From Rhodospirillaceae bacterium (GTDB lineage: Bacteria; Pseudomonadota; Gammaproteobacteria; Steroidobacterales; Rariloculaceae): 37,129 nucleotides of DNA. Below are positions 23,658 to 32,028 of this stretch, piece by piece (position 1 is the stretch's first letter; each line of letters begins with the position of its first letter). Location of the stretch: the NCBI GenBank assembly GCA_024640685.1, contig JAHEEN010000009.1:1-37129 (forward strand). Reading direction: 5' to 3'. The notes below the pieces were generated by a model, which did not search any database, was not told where the DNA came from, and saw only the letters and a program-made list of their open reading frames with translations. The position numbers were made by a program, and so were the translations under genes.

Positions 23658-23791
23658 GACACCGTTACCAAACGACACAGCGGTCGCCATTCGGCCGTCG
23701 ATGCGATCGGCCACTCCCAAGCCAGATCCAGCCGAGCCGGATCTGCATTGGGCTGGCAAATCGTCGCGCCGCGCGCCAACATGTCGCCGCG

Positions 23792-25240
23792 ATGAGACCC
23801 GCCCGATTCGTTTTCCTGACCGTGACGCTGGTTTTGGCCCCGGCAGTTGCGAGCGCCGAGCTCGTTCTCGAGCCATGTCGCCTCGAAGCGCCTCGCTTGC
23901 CGAGCGTCGCCGCTCGCTGTGGGCACCTGACGCTCCCGGAGAACCCGAGCGAACCCGATGGCCGTGAGATCGAGGTCTTCGTCGCACGGGTTCCATCGTT
24001 GAGCCCAGAGCCCCAGCCCGACCCGCTCGTCGTGATAGCTGGCGGCCCCGGTCAAGCCGCATCGCGTTTCTACGCGGCCAGCGGCGCCGCGTTCGAGGCG
24101 ATCCAACGCGATCGCGACATCGTGCTCGTCGATCAGCGCGGCACCGGTGAATCCGCGCCGCTCACATGCCCGTCGGTCAGTGTAGCTAGCCTCGAGAGCA
24201 CCGAGCTGAGTCTATTGCCCGACGCGATGCGCACGTGCCTGGCATCGCTAGACGGCGATCCGCGCTACTACACGACGTCCGTCGCAGTCGCCGACCTCGA
24301 TGCGGTGCGCGAGGCGCTCGGCGTCGAGCGCTGGAACCTCTACGGCGTGTCGTACGGCACGCGCGTCGCGCAACACTATCTGCGCCGCTACCCCGAGCGC
24401 GTGCGGGCGCTGATCCTCGACGGCGCCTTGCCTAGCGACGCGGCGCTCGGGCCCGACATGGCCATCCATGCGCAGAGCGCACTCGACCTGATCTTCGCAC
24501 GATGCGCAGCCAGCGCCGCCTGCGATGCGCAGTACCCCGATAGCGCCGGCATGTTTGCAACGTTGCTTGCGACGCTCGATGCAGCTTCCGTCGAGCTGTC
24601 CCTCGCCGATCCGACGACGGCGCAGCCGCTTTCGCTGACGTTGACCGGCGACGACGCGCGCGCGGTGGTTAGGCTGCTCAGTTACGCACCTCAAACCGCG
24701 GCGCTGTTGCCATTGTTGATCGACGCCGCCCGTGCCGGGAACTTTGCACCGCTCGCTGCGCAAAGCCGGATGTTGACGGCCGATCTCGACTCCGAGCTCA
24801 GCCTGCCGATGCACAACGCCGTCGTCTGCACCGAGGACGTGCCGTTTTTTCCCGACGCGCCGAGCGTAGAGGTCTTGACGACCTATCTCGGCACCAGCGT
24901 GTCAGACGCATTGCGGGCGGTTTGCTCGGTCTGGCCAGCCGGTGAGCGCGATGACGAGTTGCGCGATCCCGTTGTCACCGACCACCCGGTGCTGATTCTG
25001 TCGGGGGATACCGATCCGATCACGCCGCCGGACTACGGCGAGCGAGTCGCTGCAACGCTTGCAAACGCTCGCCACATCGTCGGCGAGGGACAGGGTCACG
25101 GCCTAGCTGGCATTGCCTGCATGCCGCGGCTCTTGCGTGAGTTCGTGACGAACCTCGAGACCGAAACGCTCGATGCCAGCTGTCTCGAACGGAGCCGACG
25201 AACGCCGTTTTTTCTAGATTTCAGCGGCCCGGAACCGTGA
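23792..25240 (+). CDS. Secreted alpha/beta hydrolase, S33 (TAP-like) peptidase family
   Basis: 482 residues from the ATG at 23792, which begins a clear signal peptide (MRPARFVFLTVTLVLAPAVASA). The upstream part of the track ORF has no coding character. The alpha/beta-hydrolase triad is complete: nucleophile Ser187 in GVSYGTR, Asp408 in SGDTDPITPP, His436 in GQGHGLAG. The oxyanion segment VIAGGPGQAAS and DQRGTGES are typical of prolyl/tripeptidyl aminopeptidases of family S33, and the C-terminal region resembles the TAP domain. Several Cys (CRLEAP, CGHL, CPS, CAASAACDAQ) suggest disulfides outside the cytoplasm. A peptidase is most likely, an esterase possible. Its stop overlaps the next gene's GTG (GTGA), so it is coupled to the ABC pair. 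Confidence 0.85.
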   Translation: MRPARFVFLTVTLVLAPAVASAELVLEPCRLEAPRLPSVAARCGHLTLPENPSEPDGREIEVFVARVPSLSPEPQPDPLVVIAGGPGQAASRFYAASGAAFEAIQRDRDIVLVDQRGTGESAPLTCPSVSVASLESTELSLLPDAMRTCLASLDGDPRYYTTSVAVADLDAVREALGVERWNLYGVSYGTRVAQHYLRRYPERVRALILDGALPSDAALGPDMAIHAQSALDLIFARCAASAACDAQYPDSAGMFATLLATLDAASVELSLADPTTAQPLSLTLTGDDARAVVRLLSYAPQTAALLPLLIDAARAGNFAPLAAQSRMLTADLDSELSLPMHNAVVCTEDVPFFPDAPSVEVLTTYLGTSVSDALRAVCSVWPAGERDDELRDPVVTDHPVLILSGDTDPITPPDYGERVAATLANARHIVGEGQGHGLAGIACMPRLLREFVTNLETETLDASCLERSRRTPFFLDFSGPEP

Positions 25241-25956
25241 TCGACGTCGACGGCATCAGCAAGCGCTTCGGCCACGTGGAGGCCCTCAAAGGCGTTAGCT
25301 TTACAGTCCGCGACGGACGGATCACCGGCTTGCTCGGACCGAACGGCGCGGGTAAGTCGACGTGCCTAAGAATCCTCTACACGGTGCTCAAGCCCGATAC
25401 CGGCACCGCGCGCGTCGACGGTATCGACGTCGTCGAGCATCCGCTCCGCGCGCGCCGCAGCCTCGGCGTGCTGCCGCATGGCGCGGGACTCTATCCGCAG
25501 CTGACGAGTCGCGAGAACATCGCATACTTCGGCCGGCTGCATGGCCTCAAAGAACCGGTGTTGTCGGAACGCGTCGAGCAACTGATCGAGCGGCTCGAGC
25601 TACAGGAGATTGCCGATCGCCGGGCCAAAGGCTTCTCGCAAGGCGAGCGCACCAAGGTCGGGCTCGCCCGCGCGCTCGTCCATCGACCAAAGAACCTGCT
25701 CCTCGACGAGCCGACGAGCGGTCTCGATGTCATGGCAACGCTCGTGCTCAGAAACTGGCTGACCGAGCTCAAGGCTCGTGGCCAGTGCATCGTAATCTCG
25801 AGTCACATCATGCAGGAGGTCGCGGCACTCTGTGACGATCTCGTGATCGTCGCGCACGGCCAAATCGTCGCGCAGGGCACGACCGAGGAACTCAAGGAGC
25901 GCTTCGATAACCAGTCGCTCGAGGACATCTTCGTCGAAAGCGTGGCCGGGCGATGA
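25237..25956 (+). CDS. ABC transporter ATPase, NatA-like
   Basis: 239-residue ABC ATPase with one complete domain: Walker A GPNGAGKST, Q-loop region VLPHGAGLYPQLTSRENI, a non-standard signature FSQGERTKVGLARALVH, Walker B NLLLDEPTSGLD, and the switch His in SSHIMQEV. The FSQGE signature and paired ABC-2 permease are typical of NatA-type Na+ exporters and their relatives, but the cargo is not determinable. It starts at GTG overlapping the hydrolase stop (GTGA) and its stop overlaps the permease start (ATGA). The three proteins are probably made together. Confidence 0.9.
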   Translation: MIDVDGISKRFGHVEALKGVSFTVRDGRITGLLGPNGAGKSTCLRILYTVLKPDTGTARVDGIDVVEHPLRARRSLGVLPHGAGLYPQLTSRENIAYFGRLHGLKEPVLSERVEQLIERLELQEIADRRAKGFSQGERTKVGLARALVHRPKNLLLDEPTSGLDVMATLVLRNWLTELKARGQCIVISSHIMQEVAALCDDLVIVAHGQIVAQGTTEELKERFDNQSLEDIFVESVAGR

Positions 25957-27137
25957 GAGCGCCGATCGCCGCAGTGTGCCGCAAAGAGGTCGTCGAGAAT
26001 GCGCGCGATCGGCGCACGGTATTCTCGACGTTGTTCTTCGGTCCGCTGTTCGCGCCGGCGCTATTCAGTGTGCTGATCAACGTCATGCTGTCCCAGGCAT
26101 TATCTAGCCTCGACGAGGTCATCGAGATACCAATCGTCAACGCCGAAGAGGCGCCGAACCTCGTCGACTTCCTTGGACGCTTTGGACTCGCGGCAGCCGC
26201 GGATGGGCCAACGACGGTCGCAGCGGCGCGCGCGGCCGTGCAGCGCGGCGATATAGACGTCGCACTTGCGATTGCGCCGGGCTATGGCGACGCGTTTCGC
26301 ATAGCTGGCGACGCGCGCGTGCAGCTCATCGTCGACCGCTCGCAGGCGAGCGCAACGGCCTCGAGTCAGCGCGTGCGCGCAGCCCTAGACGCGTACTCGA
26401 ATCAAGTGGGCATGTTGCGCTTGCAAGCCCGCGGCTTGAATCCAATGGTGTCACGCGCGGTTACAGTCGACGAGCTCGACGTCTCGACGGCGGCAACGCG
26501 GTCCGTGTTGCTGCTCGGCATGCTGACGTACTTCTTGCTGCTTGCGACATTGGCCGGCGGTTTCTATCTCGCAATCGATGCGACGGCCGGCGAGCGCGAG
26601 CGCGGTTCCCTGGAGCCGTTGTTGACTCTACCTGTCGGCCGATCGAGCCTATTGCTGGGCAAGATGGCCGCAACGATTTGCTACATGTTGCTGTCGCTGG
26701 CGCTGACGTTGGTCGGATTCACCGTGGCGCTGCAGTTTGTGTCGCTCGAAGGGCTCGGCATGCGCGCGAACTTCGGCCCGGTCATCGCCGCAGAGGTCTT
26801 TCTCGTGCTTGCTCCGTTTACGCCACTGGGCGCAGCCCTGATGACGCTCGTCGCATCGTTTACACGCAGCTATAAGGAAGCACAGACCTACCTGACTCTC
26901 GTGATGTTGATTCCGACCTTACCGCTGCTGATTGCGACGCTGTTGAACGTGCAACCTGATCTCAGCTTGATGTGGATCCCGAGCTTGAGCCAGCATCTGC
27001 TCGTCACGGGATTGCTCAAGGCCGCGCCTCTCGGTTGGGGTTATACGGCGTTATCGGCGCTTTCGAGCCTGCTCCTCGGTGCGTTGCTTGCGGGCATCGC
27101 GATTCGTCTCTACCAACGCGAGGCGTTGCTCGGTTAA
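25953..27137 (+). CDS. ABC-2 type permease, NatB-like
   Basis: 394-residue inner-membrane protein. One hydrophobic segment near residues 25-48 is followed by a large extracytoplasmic domain of about 125 residues, then five or so helices from about 180 to 390 (LLLGMLTYFLLLATLAGGFY; ICYMLLSLALTLVGFTVAL; and others). This is the ABC-2/NatB architecture. The N-terminal cytoplasmic KEVVENARDRRTVFSTLFFGP is characteristic, as is ERERGSLEPLLTLPV after the second helix. It pairs with the preceding ATPase and exports an unknown substrate (Na+, a small molecule or a peptide). Confidence 0.88.
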   Translation: MRAPIAAVCRKEVVENARDRRTVFSTLFFGPLFAPALFSVLINVMLSQALSSLDEVIEIPIVNAEEAPNLVDFLGRFGLAAAADGPTTVAAARAAVQRGDIDVALAIAPGYGDAFRIAGDARVQLIVDRSQASATASSQRVRAALDAYSNQVGMLRLQARGLNPMVSRAVTVDELDVSTAATRSVLLLGMLTYFLLLATLAGGFYLAIDATAGERERGSLEPLLTLPVGRSSLLLGKMAATICYMLLSLALTLVGFTVALQFVSLEGLGMRANFGPVIAAEVFLVLAPFTPLGAALMTLVASFTRSYKEAQTYLTLVMLIPTLPLLIATLLNVQPDLSLMWIPSLSQHLLVTGLLKAAPLGWGYTALSALSSLLLGALLAGIAIRLYQREALLG

Positions 27138-27251
27138 CGCGCCATACACGGCTTATGTAAAAAGAAAACGTCGAAAAGCGGGAGCGCGATCACTGTCGGC
27201 ATTGAATCACCCTGGCAGGATTTCCGCATCAAGAGCTAGCTATAGAACTAA

Positions 27252-27848
27252 GTGACGCACTCGACCGGGCGAGCGAGCCACGCTCGTGCCCATAACGATG
27301 AACGCGACGCGCTGACGCAAACGCTGTTGCGCCCGGCATTCGTGTCGCATCTGCGGACGCGACTCGACCGAGCCGCGCGCGATGCAGAGCCCTTCGGCGT
27401 CTGTCTCGTCGATCTCGATCGATTCAAGAACATCAATCTATCGCACGGGCCGTCGCGCGGTGACGACGTGTTGAGCGAAGTCGCTGCGCGGCTCGTGCGA
27501 ACCACCAGCGCGATTCCCGGCGTCGGCGACGAGTCCGTCATCGCGCGCTACGACGGCAACGCATTTGCGTTGCTCGTCGAAACACTCTCGGCGCGACAGC
27601 TAGCAGCGGTCGCCGAACATCTGCGCTCTACAGTATCCACTCGCGCGCCTGATGCCCCCTTTTCGCTAAGCGCTTCCGTCGGCGCCGCGTTGGCTCGGAT
27701 CGGCGAGGGCGCCGATGCATTGCTGCTCAGGGCCGAGCAAGCGCTATTCCTCGCCAAGCAAAGCGGCCGCGACCGTGTCGAGGTCGCCGCAGGCCCCGAA
27801 CCGCGACGCGCCGAGCCGATCGTGCTCTCGCTGCGCCATCGCGCGTAG
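27252..27848 (+). CDS. Degenerate GGDEF-domain protein
   Basis: 198 residues, essentially a lone GGDEF fold. The first metal site is preserved in CLVDLDRFKNIN (Asp54 region) and SASVGAAL, ALFLAKQSGRDRV at the C-terminal side are typical. However, the signature GG(D/E)EF reads DGNAF (101-105, RYDGNAFALLV), and the usual IND...GH loop reads INLSHG, so the residues for catalysis and guanine binding are lost. No RxxD inhibitory site is visible. It should not make cyclic-di-GMP; a binding or regulatory role is inferred. The start GTG has no clear Shine-Dalgarno sequence, so the N-terminus is uncertain. It is not obviously coupled to the ABC genes (114-base gap). Confidence 0.75.
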   Translation: MTHSTGRASHARAHNDERDALTQTLLRPAFVSHLRTRLDRAARDAEPFGVCLVDLDRFKNINLSHGPSRGDDVLSEVAARLVRTTSAIPGVGDESVIARYDGNAFALLVETLSARQLAAVAEHLRSTVSTRAPDAPFSLSASVGAALARIGEGADALLLRAEQALFLAKQSGRDRVEVAAGPEPRRAEPIVLSLRHRA

Positions 27849-27928
27849 CGCATCGATCACTGCAGACTGCCTATCCGCCGTCACAACACACGTGGCGGGA
27901 GTACCGACAGGGAGCAATTACGCTAGGC

Positions 27929-27965
27929 AAAAAAAACGGCGACGGCGTCTAAGACGCCGCCGCCG
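27929..27965 (-). terminator. Strong intrinsic terminator after the CXXCH/propeller gene
   Basis: On the minus strand a 13-bp stem (one G-T pair, GC-rich, three-base loop TTA) is followed immediately by eight T residues. It sits 19 bases past the end of the gene ending at 27985. On the plus strand the same stem is followed by only TTTT one base further on, so it might weakly terminate the GGDEF-like gene from the other side. Confidence 0.88.
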
Positions 27966-27984
27966 CGTTTTCGCGAATCAACCG

Positions 27985-30093
27985 TTAGTGCGCCAGCGGA
28001 TCCGGTCGCACCTGGAAGTGGACGACGAGCGGGCGCGTGCCCTGGCCGCCTTCCTTGAGCCACGGCGTGCGGTCGCCACTCGGGACCCAGAGGCCGCGGC
28101 CTTTCCAGCCGGCGTTCGGATCGTCGATCCGGCCTTCGAAGCCCTTCGAGTAGAAGCCCATCGGATACGGGATGCGCATCGTGACCCAGTCATCGTCGAC
28201 GAGCGCGTGCACGCCGTCGAACAGATTGGCCGTCGACATTGGCACGTCGTCACCGAGGCCCGTGACGTTGTGCTGATCGACCCAGCTGTAATAGCTCGAC
28301 TCGGCGCTGAGCTCAGGCGACTCGGGGAAGCCCGGGCCCGGATAGCGATGGAACGTCCAGCCTTCGGGGCAATGATCGCCCTTTGCGGCTTCTGGGCCGT
28401 TTAGCTGTGCGGTGCACTTGCGACGATCGAACTCGCCGAGATGGCCGCTACCGAGCGAGACCCAGACGCGGCCCTCGAGATCGATGTCGGCGCCGCGCGG
28501 GCCGTAGCCGGGCAGCGGCACGTTGTAGACCTCGGACAACGCCGTCTGCGGCGGGTTGTCACCCGGGTCGAGCCGGACGATCGCGCCGGGGAAGTCACGC
28601 AGCGTGCCCCAAACGGAGTCGTCGACCGGGCTCGGCATTGCGGCGTAGAAGCCGCTGCCGGGAATCCGCATGTCTTTGCTCGGGTCCATCGGCTCGCCGG
28701 GCTCGGTCCACTCATCGAGCTGGCCGTTGCCGTTCGAGTCGGCAATCAGCGGCGCCCAACCCTGCGAGGCCTGCTCGTCGCCGGTCTCGAGGAATTTGTT
28801 GGTATCGAGCCAGCCGACGACATCGCCACCGCCGCTGGTCCACAGCGTGTTGTTGTCGTCTTGGTCGAAGTGCAGATGGTGCGTCGAGAAGCACGTGTCG
28901 ATCGGCGTGAACTCCTCTTTCTGCGGATCATAGACGGCCAGATTGCGGCCCGTCCGCGATGTCGGAAAGACCTGCGCCGACGGATGATCCGAGCCTTCGC
29001 GACAGAACGCCGGCGTTTCCGGTCCGCGGACGCGGGCCGTGTACCAGACGCGGCCGTCGTGGCCGAACATCGGGTTGTGCGAGTTGACCTGGCTATCCCA
29101 GATGCGCTCCTCGCCCCAGTACGGCGACGGCTGCACGACCGGTGCGTCGTTCGTCGTCGGCGTCTCCGGGCTGCGCGGACTCGCGCGGAACGTCGTGTCG
29201 GTATTCGCCATTGGATCGAGCACCGGGAAGTTGTCGGTGCTGAGCTCAGGCGAGCCGTAGATTTTGCCGTAAGCGTTGACCGTCGGATTACGCCGGTCGG
29301 TCGTCGTCAGATCGTGCAGGTAGCTCTTCTCCGACGCCCAATCGCGAACCGTCGCGACGATGTTGCGCTCGAGGCCCTGCGGCCGAGGCGGCACGTGCGC
29401 CGGAATCTCGCCGTCGGCAACGCGGTCGGTCCAGTCGCCGAAGTACTTGAACGGCACGCCCTGCAGCTCTTGAGCGAGCTGACGGATCATCTGGCCGCCA
29501 GCCTGACCGGACTGCACGCGGCGCATCCAGGCCTGGTCGCCGGGCAAGTGGCTGAACATCTCCGGGATCGTGCGCGTGGCCTTCTGGCCGAGCTGGTGGC
29601 AGCCCACGCAGCCGTTGTTGCGCATCATGTTCTGGTAGTGGTTCAGGCCACCCTCGACGTTGGCGACTTCTGCCTCGCTCGGCAGGTGCATCATCGAGTA
29701 CCAGTAGATTGCCGGGTAGTACTCCGCGGCAGCAGCGGCCGACGGTGCGACGACCGCATCGAGGTCGTGGCGTTGACCGGGCCGTGCCGAGACCTTCTCG
29801 GAGTCGACGAGCCCGTAGCCGCGAACCCAGACGTCGTACTCGGCGTCCGGCAGATCGGGCAGGACGTAGCGGCCCTCGTCATCGGTAACGACGATCTTCG
29901 CGTAGCGCGTATCGAACTCGTCGGTCTCGGCGATTACCCAGACGCCGGCCTCGGCGCCGTTTGCACTCGTGACGACGCCTGCGATGTCGTTGTCGTCCAT
30001 GGCCGGCGCTTGCGCAAAAGCGGCCGTAACCGCCAGCGACATGATGCCGGCGACAATCGCTGAAGATATCGATCTTCCCCCTAGATGTGTCAT
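27985..30093 (-). CDS. Secreted protein: carboxypeptidase-regulatory-like domain, CXXCH haem site, beta-propeller
   Basis: 702 residues from the ATG at 30093, which has a GAGGAA Shine-Dalgarno sequence about eight bases upstream and starts a signal peptide cleaved near AFA-QAP. The mature protein opens with a carboxypeptidase-regulatory-like (Ig-type) domain (IAGVVTSANGAEAGVWVIAET; DDEGRYVLPDLPDAEYDVWVRGYGL, about 32-115). A single c-type haem motif CVGCH at 162-166 follows. About 400 residues with repeated SPxxDDSVWGT, GRVWVSLGSG, GRVWYTARV units then look like a Vgb/SMP-30-type beta-propeller. It is probably a periplasmic, perhaps haem-binding, protein; electron-transfer or lyase activity is not established. 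Proteins of this kind are often labelled only carboxypeptidase regulatory-like. Confidence 0.75.
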   Translation of the reverse strand: MTHLGGRSISSAIVAGIMSLAVTAAFAQAPAMDDNDIAGVVTSANGAEAGVWVIAETDEFDTRYAKIVVTDDEGRYVLPDLPDAEYDVWVRGYGLVDSEKVSARPGQRHDLDAVVAPSAAAAAEYYPAIYWYSMMHLPSEAEVANVEGGLNHYQNMMRNNGCVGCHQLGQKATRTIPEMFSHLPGDQAWMRRVQSGQAGGQMIRQLAQELQGVPFKYFGDWTDRVADGEIPAHVPPRPQGLERNIVATVRDWASEKSYLHDLTTTDRRNPTVNAYGKIYGSPELSTDNFPVLDPMANTDTTFRASPRSPETPTTNDAPVVQPSPYWGEERIWDSQVNSHNPMFGHDGRVWYTARVRGPETPAFCREGSDHPSAQVFPTSRTGRNLAVYDPQKEEFTPIDTCFSTHHLHFDQDDNNTLWTSGGGDVVGWLDTNKFLETGDEQASQGWAPLIADSNGNGQLDEWTEPGEPMDPSKDMRIPGSGFYAAMPSPVDDSVWGTLRDFPGAIVRLDPGDNPPQTALSEVYNVPLPGYGPRGADIDLEGRVWVSLGSGHLGEFDRRKCTAQLNGPEAAKGDHCPEGWTFHRYPGPGFPESPELSAESSYYSWVDQHNVTGLGDDVPMSTANLFDGVHALVDDDWVTMRIPYPMGFYSKGFEGRIDDPNAGWKGRGLWVPSGDRTPWLKEGGQGTRPLVVHFQVRPDPLAH

Positions 30094-30149
30094 GACTGAA
30101 CTTCCTCGCTTCAGGGTTCTCGTTGGTTCCGCGGAGCGCACAGGGCACC

Positions 30150-30178
30150 CCGATAGTTTATTCGTATCTCGGCCGCAA
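30150..30178 (-). promoter_or_regulatory. Weak candidate promoter of the CXXCH/propeller gene
   Basis: On the minus strand TTGCGG, 17 bases, TATCGG, with an AT-rich stretch (ACGAATAAAC) just before the -10. It would start transcription about 50 bases before the ATG. Each hexamer matches the consensus only at three positions. Confidence 0.3.
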
Positions 30179-30257
30179 ATCGCGACCTAGACTGTGCAGA
30201 TTGCAACAGCTGCGCGACAGGCTCAAGTCCCATCGCGGCCGGGCTCCCCGGCGATGG

Positions 30258-31814
30258 CTATTCGGGGGCCGGGAACACGTCGAAAGCGATGCTGATCCTC
30301 GCGTCCTGGCCCGTGAACGGCAGCGTCCGATGGCACGTAAACGAAGGAAACGAGACCAGCAGGCCCGGCTGGGGCTCGATCCGGCGCGTCGGTGGCGCCA
30401 CGTTCGCGGCAAGCTGCTCGGGCACGCAGCCGAGCTCCAGCCAACCGTCTTCACCGTGCGTCGGGCCCATGCCGTCCGCCGACGTTGCGACATAATATAC
30501 GCCGCTCAGCCAAGCATCTGGATGAATGTGCGGCGTCTGGTACCCCTGGTCACCTAGCACAACGGCCCACGCGTTGACGAACCAGTGGTTCGGCGCATTC
30601 GCGACCCACGGATGATCCCTGTGCTCACTGTTGCCGAGGCGCTGTTTCAGCTCGCGGACGCGGCCGTCGATGATCCGCCCGAGCGCGCGCATTTCCGGGG
30701 CCGGCTCGATCATTAGGCTGCCGGTCTGGGCGCCGTGGCGTGTTGCGCGGTTTGAATGCACACGATCGAACGACGAATGCTGGCGAATCACCCGCTCGAG
30801 CGCGGCGTTGAACCCATCGAGATCGTCGAACCGCGACGGAGTCTCAACGACTTCGGCCGTCACGAGCGTGTCGAGGCCGAGCACCGCATCCGCTTCGGCA
30901 GCCCGCCCTGCGTCGCGCAACGCGAGCGCTTTGACAACGATCAATGCCGCCGAGATCGGCTGGCGTGCGAGATACTCATCGGCGACGGCCAGTGCGCTAT
31001 CGCTATCGCCTGCCGCACTATGCAGATTCGCGAGCTCGCTGAACGAGGTTGCAAGCTCCGGGGCGAGCTCGGCAGCCTTCTCGTACGCTTCGACGGCACT
31101 GTCACGTTTGCCTGACCGGGCCCGTGCGCGGCCGAGATGAAACCATGCGTTGGCATCCTCGGGCATCGCTGAGACGACGTTCGCGAGCACGGCCTCGGAC
31201 TCATCGAAGCGATTGAGCTGAAACAGCGCGACACCTTTGACGACGAGCGTAGCCGTATCGTCAGGGCGCGCCGCCAGACCCGCATCGGCGACCTCGACCG
31301 CGCGATCGAAGTCGCTGCTCTCGAGAAACGCGTGCGCCAGCGCGTACGCAACCTGAGGGTCGTCGGGCGCAACGTTGCGAGCGCGCTCGAGCACATCGAC
31401 AGCCTCGGCGCTTCGACCACAAGTAATCAATGTCGAGCCCAATCGAGTCAACGCGACGAGTCCCGTCGGGTTGATCTCCACTGCACGCCGCAACAGGTCC
31501 TCGGCCTTCTCCTGCTCGCCGGACTGCAGATAGAGCAGCCCGAGATCCTCGAGCGCGCCGGTCTCGTTGCCCGGTGCATGTCGGACGGCCGCGCCGAGTA
31601 GCTTGATCGCCTCGTCGATGTCGCCGGTCTCATGGGCCAGTGCGCCGGCTAAGCGCAATGCCTTGAAGTGGTTTGGCTGGGCACGCAGCACCTTGCGGTA
31701 CAAGCGCTTCGCGGCCGCGACGTCACCCTTGCGGTGCGCGACAGCCGCATCGACGAGTGCGTTCGCTGCTTTGTCCGCTCGACTGGGCGGTGCCTTCGAC
31801 CGTCGCGTTGCCAA
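30258..31814 (-). CDS. TPR-repeat protein fused to a putative 2OG-Fe(II) oxygenase
   Basis: About 518 residues. Residues 1 to about 330 are tandem tetratricopeptide-type helical repeats (A-x-x-L-G-x-A-x-x-x-x-G patterns such as GDIDEAIKLLGAAVRHAPGN and GKRDSAVEAYEKAAELAPE). The C-terminal 200 residues match the putative 2OG-Fe(II) oxygenase family: HIHPDAWLSGVYYV (His429, His431), a Gly-rich GEDGWLELG, then PGLLVSFPSFTCHRTLPFTG (His495) and a closing RISIAFDV. Iron and 2-oxoglutarate dependence is inferred from the family; the substrate is unknown, possibly a protein bound by the TPRs. The track start at 31919 lacks a ribosome site. A TTG at 31814 with GGAG six bases upstream is preferred, but the N-terminus is uncertain. 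No signal peptide. Confidence 0.8.
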   Translation of the reverse strand: MATRRSKAPPSRADKAANALVDAAVAHRKGDVAAAKRLYRKVLRAQPNHFKALRLAGALAHETGDIDEAIKLLGAAVRHAPGNETGALEDLGLLYLQSGEQEKAEDLLRRAVEINPTGLVALTRLGSTLITCGRSAEAVDVLERARNVAPDDPQVAYALAHAFLESSDFDRAVEVADAGLAARPDDTATLVVKGVALFQLNRFDESEAVLANVVSAMPEDANAWFHLGRARARSGKRDSAVEAYEKAAELAPELATSFSELANLHSAAGDSDSALAVADEYLARQPISAALIVVKALALRDAGRAAEADAVLGLDTLVTAEVVETPSRFDDLDGFNAALERVIRQHSSFDRVHSNRATRHGAQTGSLMIEPAPEMRALGRIIDGRVRELKQRLGNSEHRDHPWVANAPNHWFVNAWAVVLGDQGYQTPHIHPDAWLSGVYYVATSADGMGPTHGEDGWLELGCVPEQLAANVAPPTRRIEPQPGLLVSFPSFTCHRTLPFTGQDARISIAFDVFPAPE

Positions 31815-31961
31815 CTTAGACTCCGGGAACCTGCGTATAGCGGCGCAATCTAGCACCGCCGGCCCGAACCCGGCAACGCGAGGCGGAGCGCGAACGCGCG
31901 CCGTCCCGAGGGCGAGCATCCATCAAGGCCCAAATCGTGGCTGGCGCGCTTAAGATCCAAT

Positions 31962-31984
31962 GCCCTGGCCACTGCCGCCAGGGC
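31962..31984 (-). other. Perfect inverted repeat downstream of the AraC-type gene
   Basis: GCCCTGGC-7-GCCAGGGC, an 8-bp perfect stem, lies 45 bases past the end of the AraC-type regulator and upstream of the TPR-oxygenase gene. No T-run follows on either strand. It could be a weak terminator for the regulator or a protein-binding palindrome controlling the oxygenase gene. Confidence 0.35.
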
Positions 31985-32028
31985 GCTCGTGCACTTCCGC
32001 TATCTCGCAAGCGCGACATGGTCGGCCG

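Noticed and set aside
23619-23791. Possible oriC next to mnmG, as in E. coli
   Set aside because: No DnaA-box cluster and no AT-rich stretch; the region reads as an ordinary divergent promoter interval.
28441-30063. 540-residue plus-strand ORF opposite the CXXCH/propeller gene
   Set aside because: Low-complexity Arg/Val/Ala-rich translation with no motif; a shadow produced by GC-rich codons of the real minus-strand gene, which has signal peptide, ribosome site and terminator.
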